Origin: Flaccisagitta enflata | Lineage: Eukaryota > Chaetognatha > Sagittoidea > Aphragmophora | Assembly: GCA_965153355.1 (NCBI GenBank) | Contig: OZ231126.1 | Span: 16,492,001 to 16,556,000 of the forward strand | Reading direction: 5' to 3' | Length of the DNA: 64,000 nt | Part shown: in pieces, positions 34,114 through 43,500 of the stretch | How positions within the stretch are numbered: position 1 is the stretch's first letter | Layout of the letters: each line of letters starts with the position of its first letter | Notes under the pieces: model-generated | What the model was told of the DNA's origin: nothing | Database searches by the model: none | The model's input: only the letters and a program-made list of their open reading frames with translations | Made by a program: the position numbers and the translations under genes

Positions 34114-34180
34114 TAGTCGCACACTAGCGACATAAAGAGGCTCACTCTGTCACTCCATCGGTTCATCCATTGGTGTGCAA
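34114..34180 (+). mobile_element. HINE-like 5' fragment abutting the previous copy
   Basis: TAGTCGCACACTAGCGAC starts on the very next base after CTTGTT of the preceding element. It decays after about 65 bp. Confidence 0.7.
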
Positions 34181-35427
34181 TGATTTACAAGCCTCTTGAT
34201 ATTAAATATAGGTCTTTCAAGTGGAGGCACTCTTTATATTATAAAATATGTTAGTAACAGCCGAGACGCTCTAAAACGGCAATAACCAGTAATCACTAAT
34301 CAGGGTTGAACATTCCGACGGACGGCGAGGACGTCACGGTAATTTCTAGTCGCTGGTTAGCAACCAAGAAACGTATTAAGATCTTAGACAGACAATTTTG
34401 TGACCCCACGTCACTTGTTATTAAGGGTCTCAGCCTCTTCTGCTCATAGCGAACGAGAGAAAGATACCATACTCTAGACCTTGATGACGACACTGTTGCT
34501 GTTAGGTGGTAGCTTCTAGTTTAGTTATAATAAATAGTAATAAAAAAACACAAAACACGGATCGTGAACTCGGAAATTTAACAGCAAGATCTAAGGGGAA
34601 ACAACGGATTAAGAATGGATCACAGCACTCAGTCAAATCAAAACGCGACTTAAAATTGAAGTGCGCAGGGTTACACAATGGGCATCTAACTGATACAAAG
34701 ATTCATCTAAGACGTGAAAAAAAGAATGAGCAGATACTCCTACAATGTTTATCATTTACTCAAGGACGATTTTTAAAACATGGAACAAACTTACGAAGGA
34801 CTTAGGGGTAAACTACGAGAATCTGGTTACTGAATTAATCGTAAGAACGTGATGAATTACTTCTGAATTGAATGGGAAAACAGTTATTCATTTTATGAAT
34901 TCTATGAATCTAATGAATCTTTACCTTGGGACAGACATGTTGGAGTCTAAAATGAGCCTTCATTATTCACCTAAGTCAATAAATCAAAGATGTACGATTA
35001 GATGAATAACAAAAGTTAAATTCCAACATTGTAACACAGCCAAACCCATCATTCATGACGGACATTTAGATTAAACGACTAAACAAATCACGGGGAAAAA
35101 AATCATGAATGATTAAACAGCAACATTGTTTTTTTTAGTCCCACAAAATTAACCTGATTGACCCTAAGTAGAAGGTTCTCGATTGGTTCTGGTAATATCA
35201 GCATCACCTAAATCAAGCCAGCATCAGCCCATAAATGTTTACTATATATAACATCTTTTATTCGTCATGAATGACAGACCACACGACATCATGCCTATAA
35301 ACTACGTAAAGAAAATAAAGAGGGGGAAAAAACCGAATTAGCATTTCAAAGTAGGATTGCCTAATGTTGGAAGTTGTCTTGTGTCAATGTTTCACCCACT
35401 TATTCAGCACAGGCCTGTATAAAGTTA
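34181..35427. other. Unassigned sequence
   Basis: No gene recognised; small frames only. A CACGTCACTTGTTA end of the HINE CACTTGTTA subtype is near 34408. Confidence 0.4.
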
Positions 35428-35590
35428 AGTATTTCCCCCCCCCCCGGGGGGGAAATAAAATCAAAAGGTTTGGAGGCTAGAAAAGAAGAAAAAAGAAATT
35501 TTTTTGAAGATTCAACATTTTTGATAGTTCCAAACAGTAGTATCTGATTACTACAACACATTTAACACTATCTAGACCTATAATATATTG
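35428..35590 (+). repeat. Poly-C/poly-G dispersed repeat, copy 1
   Basis: A run of C13 followed by G8, then AAATAAAATCAAAAGG, TTGGAGG, and TTTAACACTATCTAGACC. It matches 63815-63995 in order. Confidence 0.7.
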
Positions 35591-35802
35591 TTTTATCGCT
35601 TTGTGGGGAAGAAAATCATTGATTTTGTTAGGCGACGCGAGATGTCGCAGGGAAGAAAATCAAAGGCCCCCCCCCCAAATAAAATCAAGAGCCGCTCAAC
35701 TTTATACGCCCCTGATTCAGCATCATTTTTTTTCGCAATAGTGTATTTCCCGCTAAAAGAACTGAAGTAACGACAGACCAATGGACCGACAGCCTAAATT
35801 TT

Positions 35803-35997
35803 TAGTTGTATGCTGCATGACTCTACACCCCACTTTGTCGGTATGTTGATCCATCCGTCTGTCCGTCTCACTTAAGTAACTTTTTTTGTGTTTTCGCGAT
35901 CTTGGGCTTTATGCTCCTGCCCAAATGATGAAGTCACCTTAAATATGCCCCCTGCCCACCCGCACGCGACTGGGGTAGCTGTGTATCCGACCTTGTT
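35803..35997 (+). mobile_element. HINE-like element, type B
   Basis: TAGTTGTATGCTGCATGACTC start, CATCCGTCTGTCCGTC core, CCTGCCCACCCGCACGCGAC, and end ACCTTGTT. Confidence 0.8.
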
Positions 35998-36029
35998 TGG
36001 CTCAGAGCCAAAAATTTTTGTAACAATGG

Positions 36030-36450
36030 ACAGACGACCAATAGACGTGGCCGCATGGACTAAACAAAAAAAAATCAAATGGTCATTACGTGCAAATGAA
36101 TCACAGGAAAAGGTTGAAATTTGGGACAGAGACCATTGATGTTATGTTCTATCACTGTACCATGTTTCATTCCAGTCCAACTTCAGGAACCCCTTAGTAT
36201 CGATGGACTAACAGATGGACTGTCGCGAGCATGCAATTGAACAAGATCAGATGGTCATTACGCGCAAACGAATGAGAGGAAAATGGTAAGATTTTGTACA
36301 CAAACCCTTCCTGTCATGTTATATCACTGAACTAAGTTTCATTCCAATCCGATTTGATGAACCCCTTCAATCAACGGATGTACCAATGGACAGACACAGC
36401 CGCATGCGCGCGACTGAAAATGACCAAATGGTCACTACGTGCAAATACAC
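36030..36450 (+). repeat. About 190-bp direct repeat, two copies and a fragment
   Basis: TCAAATGGTCATTACGTGCAAA (36075), TCAGATGGTCATTACGCGCAAA (36247) and CAAATGGTCACTACGTGCAAA (36424) start similar stretches with TTTCATTCCARTCC and GAACCCCTT inside. Confidence 0.7.
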
Positions 36451-37489
36451 GATTTTAGCTTTCTCACGCGGACATATGATTGAACAGTGCACAATAACAT
36501 AAACATCTTACGTGTGTGAGAGGAAAGAAGCATCACATAACAATGTTTACCGCCGTGCTTCACCCCTTATTTGCATTGAAATGTATAGGGAGGAGGGAGG
36601 GCAAGATAAGACTTCTTTCCTGATTGAGTCTTAGTATGCCAACAGAAACACATTGAACATATGTCCAAGTGGTAAAGGCGAAATCATGGTATAACACGGC
36701 TCCCAATACCCAGTCAGCGTCACTTATTTATTGTTGGTTAAAAAAGGGTAATAAAAAGTACCACTCGCTAAAACTGACCTACCGATAGACCAACGAACAA
36801 ATCATTCACGATCAACGTTCGGACAGTCATGGTCGTGTGTAAATGACTGAAACATAAGGATGAAATGATCATTTAGTAAATGGCAATGGGATACCCAAAA
36901 ATTCTACATCACTTTTACGGAAAATATTGCTGAAATAAGACTAATGATATATTTTTAAAAATGTTTATTGAATAAAATATTGACCGGGAACAATATTCAT
37001 ACAAACCAGACAATAATAACTAAACAGAAATTGGGTTGAAATCTTCGTTCATTTCTGCTTTCCTCCTTCAACCAAACTTGTCTTGCTCAGTAGTTTTCAT
37101 TTAAAAGTGCCATAGAAAGATGCGATGCGAACATAGGGTGCGCATCGGAGAAAATATTTTTGAAAAACAGTACTCGACAGAATTAAGTGTGCTCTTTCAC
37201 ATACGTGTGAATCGCGCGTATGGAAGAATTTTGAGACTCCTTTCCACTTGTTCAAAGTTGAAAGTTTTTTAAGCATTTTCTCGGGATTGCGTTTCGTTTT
37301 TTTCGATGTTGCTTGATCGCCTCAGGCGTGTTTTGACATTCATTGGCCAGTGTAAACATATATAAAGCTTTTGAAGGGGTTTTCACCATTTATCTTATGT
37401 CTATCAAACTCATTTCTTCACGCAAATTCGACATTTTTCATACGATGGATCTCAGCGATTTGAACATTAACGTGTCCGGTCTCTACATT
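36451..37489. other. Unassigned AT-rich sequence
   Basis: No gene or repeat recognised. Confidence 0.4.
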
Positions 37490-37690
37490 TAGATCAAACG
37501 AACAATATTACCAATGAATACACGGTGAGGTCTCTTTCAAAATAAATCAGATTGGAAATGTGCGCATCGCCGAAAACAATTCAGCATCATCAAAAACGTT
37601 TACTTAGTGTGTCATGACCCTTATGAAGGCGGACCGTCAACGTTACTCCCACACATAGCCAACATCACTGCCACTTATTTGACATATTTC
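37490..37690 (+). repeat. Dispersed repeat, second copy of 31955-32240
   Basis: AAATAAATCAGATTGGAAATG, CGCATCGCCGAAAACAATTCAG and CCACACATAGCCAACATCACT match the other copy. Confidence 0.75.
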
Positions 37691-37769
37691 GTGTCTTCAA
37701 ATGATCTGTGATATTGTCCGTTTTCATTAAAATATGCATCAATCAATACCATCGTCTAAAAAGTTGAAA

Positions 37770-38425
37770 GATTAAGGCTAAGGATCTAAGAAACTGATGC
37801 TGAGTGCCAGAAGTACATTTAAACGCTTTTATAAAATTCAAAAAGGGGCAAAAAGTTTAAAAGCGCTAAAAGAACCCTGGTAAAGTTTGACCGACGGAAT
37901 GACCAAAAGACCAATTTAAAGGATGATCAACTAGTCTTATGCCTTATGTCTCTCATGAATGTCTGACAAAATTTTTCGTCTGGCAGTCAGCATCAGTTTC
38001 TTAGTTTTGTGAAAAAAGGGCTTAAAAGTCCCTAGCGCCCAAAGGAAAGACAGAAACTTGGACCGACGGACCGAGCAAAGACCGCAAAAGACAGTTGGCG
38101 AACTCGTTCCTCATTGTTTCTAGCTTTTCCCCCCTCAAAAACCCCAGACGAAATTTTTCGTCTGGCATTCAGCATCAGCTTCTTAATTGTGTTTAAATAA
38201 GATGGAAAATTGGACCGACAGATAGACCAAAGGACGTATAAGACATAGGCGAAGTCGTTCCTCATTGTTTCTAGGTTATTGTCCTTCAAAAACCCTAGAC
38301 AAAATTTTTCGTCTGAGGAGACTCTCAGACGAAATTTCGTCCGAAATTTCGTCTGAAATTTCGTCTGAGGAGACTCTCAGACGAAATTTCGTCCGAAATT
38401 TCGTCTGAAATTTCGTCCGGTTTTT
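37770..38425. repeat. TTTCGTCTGG/CAGCATCAG repeats and TTTCGTC palindromes
   Basis: AAATTTTTCGTCTGGCA followed by GTCAGCATCAG occurs at about 37970 and 38150 and inverted near 37790. At 38305-38425 a 66-bp unit, GAGGAGACTCTCAGACGAAA then TTCGTCYGAAA three times, is repeated twice and is itself palindromic. Confidence 0.75.
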
Positions 38426-38692
38426 TCAAAAGGCCCTCAAATGAAGCCGATTGGCCAGAGAGAGTGGGCCTGAGCTGTGATAGGGTGCTGGTTACATCCC
38501 GGATGTAGCCAGGTTTCATTGCTGCCGCTGCTGGCAAGGGTTCTGAAAAGTTAAAAAATTTTCAGCCTTCGTACCCCTGATTACAAAAGGCTAGAAAAAT
38601 TTGGGACCACGACTTGTTGTCCACTAAAGGCGGGTAACCGTTAACGGCGTTGTCAAGGAAGTGGGGTTCCACTGTACCTTGAAATCCGTTAT

Positions 38693-38725
38693 NNNNNNNN
38701 NNNNNNNNNNNNNNNNNNNNNNNNN
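38693..38725. other. Assembly gap (33 N)
   Basis: 33 N, the same length as the other gap in the window. Confidence 0.95.
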
Positions 38726-39530
38726 CGCTGTTCGACGTGCTAACAACTGGAGAGGAGGAAAAATGAAAGGAAAAGTGGGCGTTAATTGTGATCAACGAAC
38801 GCAAAAGCTAACATCAAGTCGAGAGAGGACGCAATAAAGGACAGAAACAGCACATGACAACATGTTCATCTTCTTCAGAGCCCATGCCACCCCTGATAAT
38901 ACCTGCCCCTGCCCCGGCCCATCCCGATGGGGTCATCATATCATCCTATAGTAAGCTGACCGGGCAAGCGATAAACCATACTAAAATCCGGCGATAAAAA
39001 TGCAAAAAACGCAAAAAACAAAAATAACAGACCGGAAAACAAGATAAAACAACGTTAACAACAAAAACGCGTCTGTCGGAAAGACTTACTTTGGAAGGCC
39101 CCGCTGATTGGTTTCAACCTAGATCTGTGATCATGGAATTAACGTTAATTGTCCGTTCATTGGTTTATCTGCAATAAAGATGAGATTATTAAGAGTGAAG
39201 TGAATTCAAGGGGCGCATTCAAACGATCATAAAAATCAATCAATCACTTTAAGAAGCGATGCCATAATTAAATAAAATCAATCAATCCAAAAAATTGGAT
39301 GATACGAAAGACGAGTTACGTATATTTGCCTACGTAGTAAAAACAAATGGCACAAAATCAAGGCGCAACCATATGGTTACCCATCTAGCGTTCAATATAA
39401 AAAATGGCAAGAAACAAAAGACACGGGCATCGAATAGTAGAGAAAGAGAAAAAAGCCAAAAGCACGCAAAAGAGACAGAAGGCACACACACCTAAGCGAC
39501 GGACAGACATACATTTCTAACACTTTCTAT
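38726..39530. other. Unassigned sequence
   Basis: No exon recognised, though TM1-3 exons of the GPCR would be expected upstream of 40559. Confidence 0.4.
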
Positions 39531-39552
39531 TAATCTATCTATCTATCTATTC

Positions 39553-39618
<66 letters not shown>

Positions 39619-40360
39619 TTATCTGTTTATCTATCTATCTATCTATATATCTATCTATCTACTTATCTATTAATCTATCTATGTCAGGGTGCAATCGAAG
39701 ACAAAATTTGATTGGTCAACACATATTTTTAGCAATATTATAGATATTGTTAATTTAAATATTTTTATAATGAAATATAATCATTAGTTTGTGTTTAGAC
39801 TATTTTTGCATTTAAAAATTTTTTTGTGTCTAAAGTAAATGTGAAATGCAGGGATAAACGTCTGAAAAAAGAAAGTTTTTAAGGAAAATCTTATTTTACT
39901 ATCTGACATGTCATGGGTAAAATTATAACTTTGCATAGAGATTCAAAAATTGAGATTTTCAAAAATATGGCGTCGTTCTAAAGACTCCTAAGACGAGGGA
40001 CATGTGTTTAGAAATGCAAAATTTTGCATTCAGAAGCAGAATAAAAATTTTACCCAACAACTGTCTGAACTTTTCTTCTAATTTTTTGGGAGAATTTTTC
40101 TTGTTTTGTTGAATAACTTTTGTCTTTATGAACATACAATAGAAACTTTTTATATTGTAATCATTTTTTGATATTCTTAAAGAAATTAGGAATAAAAAAT
40201 TTTTTATTTTAAAACTTATTACCTACTAGGATAACTATATATAACAATTTATTGTGACTGAAAATCAATTTTTGTCTTCGTTTGCACCCTGACCTATCTA
40301 TCTATCTAATAATCTATCTATTGATCTATCTTTCAATCTATCTATCTTTCTATCTTTCAA
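39531..40360 (+). repeat. (TCTA)n microsatellite split by a MITE
   Basis: Tetranucleotide TCTA runs at 39531-39682 and 40294-40360, interrupted by a 611-bp element. Confidence 0.9.
39683..40293. mobile_element. 611-bp hAT-like MITE in the microsatellite
   Basis: Ends GTCAGGGTGCAATCGAAGAC and GTCTTCGTTTGCACCCTGAC are inverted. An 8-bp CTATCTAT is on both sides, though this is ambiguous within a TCTA repeat. AT-rich, no coding. Confidence 0.8.
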
Positions 40361-40558
40361 TGCATGAACTGATCATTGCTGATGATTTTATCTCTGTGAC
40401 CTTCCTTTTTTAAGTTCTGAAGTTTCCTTTGTATCCATAGTCATGTATATTCATACAGTTCTACATAAGGAATAAAAAGTGAATGTGCTTCTAGGGTGGA
40501 TCAGTCATGCGGGGTACCCCTTGACTTATACGTAAACATGTTTGTTCATTCTTCACAG

Positions 40559-43500
40559 GCATCATCATCGCGACGATCCCGATCTGCTTGGGATGGATTT
40601 CCTTCGATCGGACGGAAGCCGTTTGCGCCATTGATTGGTCCATCCCGGACGCATTTTATTACGTCGTCGCCGCCAACATCACTTGCTTCATGATTCCAGG
40701 ATTCATCATCCTTGTTGTCTACGTCGTCATCAAGCGGTAATCATGAAGTGGGATTTACTTGGCCATTGTCATTTCTATATAACTTATAAGGAGTGTCCAC
40801 CGTTAAATGTACCACATTGTAACGTAATTGCTCTCCAGTCTCTCTCTTTTTGTGTTATCTTTATCTGATTGTGTAATTACCTAAAAACTAAATCAGTAAA
40901 AGCATTTCTTTTATACGTGTTGTGAATGCGTTTTAAAATAACATGATATGACAGGACCCTGAAGCGCCAAGACGCGGAATTGAAAGAAATGTTTCGAGGC
41001 TCCTCGATTTCCGCCGAAACTCTCAAAGAACATCGCAAAAGTTCCACCCGAAAAGCCGTCAGGTGCGTCTCGTGTGATCGAGCCTTCAGTCTGGCTTCAA
41101 ATATATATACACAATTGGCCACAATATTTCGATTTTTCTGTCCATCTGAAAAGTCTTTTTCAATCTCAATGTCTTTAAAGTTTAGGCGTCTTAGGGTAAT
41201 GGTTGGTCTGTTAGTCGGCTGTTAGAACTAAGAATAGGCTAGAGCTAATTCTGAATAAGTAGAGACAACTGTAACACGTAATAGCTGCTGATAAAGGATG
41301 AACTAAGTATCTCAAGTTTTGAGTATCAAGAGGCTAAATATACAAAGCCCAGTTTCTTACGAATATATAGAATTTATTAAAGGATAAGAAGGAAGGTTGT
41401 GCGCAGAGAAAGGTTTGAATCAAGACTGAATAAGTGGAAAAGTTACTTTCTTACGATGCAGTTTTCACACACAAAGAGAATAACAGTATTCAGCTAAGAA
41501 CGTAATAGAATTACAGTATCCAATCAGAAAACAGAATGCAATAATATTGACCAATAGGCTTTCATGCCATTTCACTTTTTACCGGAACTAAATTGTAAAT
41601 TATAAGTTACAAAGTTCTCTTTCTCAAGAAATCATTGTTTTAGTTACAACGGAAAAGCTGGCGCCTTCTCTGTCTGGAAATTTATAGGATATTTGAGAGG
41701 ATAGAAAGAGATAGACAGAGACAGAAAGATAGAACAGAAAAATGGTCAAATTCATAATTCCATTTTTAATACTGCCCGCCAAAACCCCACTTTGGGGTTT
41801 TCTCCATTTTGAAAGTTGTGAATTGTCCAAACTCTACAAGAAAGGATCTTGCTAGAAATTTTAGTTGGTTGTAGGGGGAAGGGGTCTCCTGTCTAGGATG
41901 CAGGACCTCCGCCCTGATCCCAGAGCCTGGGAGAATGAGTTTGGGAATTTTGTTGAAGGCAGAAATCATTTCTCATGGTTTGGATCACAATAGGTTTTGA
42001 AATTGTACATTTTTTGAAAAGAATTGGCTATGGCTGCTTCAAATTCAATATCAACACAATAGTTGGGAAAGGGATCTCCTGTCTAGGATGCAAGACCTCC
42101 GCCCTGATCCCAGAACCTGGGAGATAATGGGACAACAACATAGGGATCTCGCAAATGGCAGAACCCACAAAGTTCGCGAAATGGAAATCCATCAAAAAGA
42201 CCCTACCAAGGTCAAAAGGTAGAAGGTCAAAAGGGCAACCCCGCCCAAGCTGCAAATGGCGGCCAAAGGGAGGACACAAATGCCGGTGGGTCGGCTCAAG
42301 GCACTGTTGTTAACTCACTACATAGCACCACAAACCATGAAAAAATGGCTGTGCTAAAAAATTTCAAGGCGGTTCCAAAAGAGAAACCGAATTCTACAGT
42401 GCGTTCTCTCATTGATGATGGATCTCAGCGAACGTGGATAAAAATGCATACAGCCAAATCTTTGAAACTTCCTGTCGTGCGTCGTGAATTGCTTGCCGTA
42501 GCAACTGCTTTTTCGAGCCAACCTAACACACCTAGACTTTATGACATTGTCAAAGTCAGCCTGAGAACCAAAGATAGTAGGTTCATGGAAATGGAGGCAG
42601 TGGTATCTCCTGATGACAAACTTGTATCTGACATGCCTGCGATACGTTTTGATCCAACAAAAGAGTACCCCCACTTGAAAGGAATCAAATTTGCCGATGA
42701 TTACCCTCGTGACACTACCGAGGTTGAACTTCTGATTGGTAATGACTACGCCAATCACATCCAAACAGGAAGAAGAATCATTGGGGGTATTGATGAGCCC
42801 TGCGCGCTGGAGACCCTGTTTGGTTGGATTTTATCAGGGAATATTTGCCATGAATCAGCAAATGTTATCTCCACAAATAATGTGCAGGTTACTCGGTTGG
42901 AAAATGTGCTCGAAAAATTCTGGGAGATCGAAGACATACCGAATCCTAATTCACGGATGAAAAATATCTTGGACGAAGAAGTCCATGAAAAATTCAAAAA
43001 GACCATCACCTATGATGAGTCAAAGCAGCAATACATGGTTGAGATACCATACAAAAGTGACGTGGAAGACTTGTCGGACAATTTGGCACCAACCAAAGCT
43101 CTTTACCAAAAGCAAATGAACATGCTGGAAAAAGATCCAGAGAAGATGAAAACGGTCCAGGATATATTTGATGGACAACTGGATCTAGGCGTTTTAGAAC
43201 TTGTTCCGGAGGAAGAAACACCAACTGAAAAGGTCCATTATCTTCCATGGCATCTTGTTCTTCGCCCCGGACATCCAACCACTCCTACCCGAATCGTTAA
43301 AAACGCCTCATACAAAGGTCGGAATGGGATTTCACTCAATAGTGCCCAACATGTGGGCCCCAATCTGTTACCAGACATTGTTGGTTCTATCTGTAGGTTT
43401 AGAACAGGCAGTGTAGCCTTTACCACAGATATTACAAAAATGTTTTGGCAAATCAAAATTCCATTGAAGCAACAAAATCTCCATCGCATCATCACACCTC

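Noticed and set aside
41772-41800. Primer-binding site after the 5' LTR
   Set aside because: No TGG-type tRNA complement at the expected place; only a short hairpin is visible.
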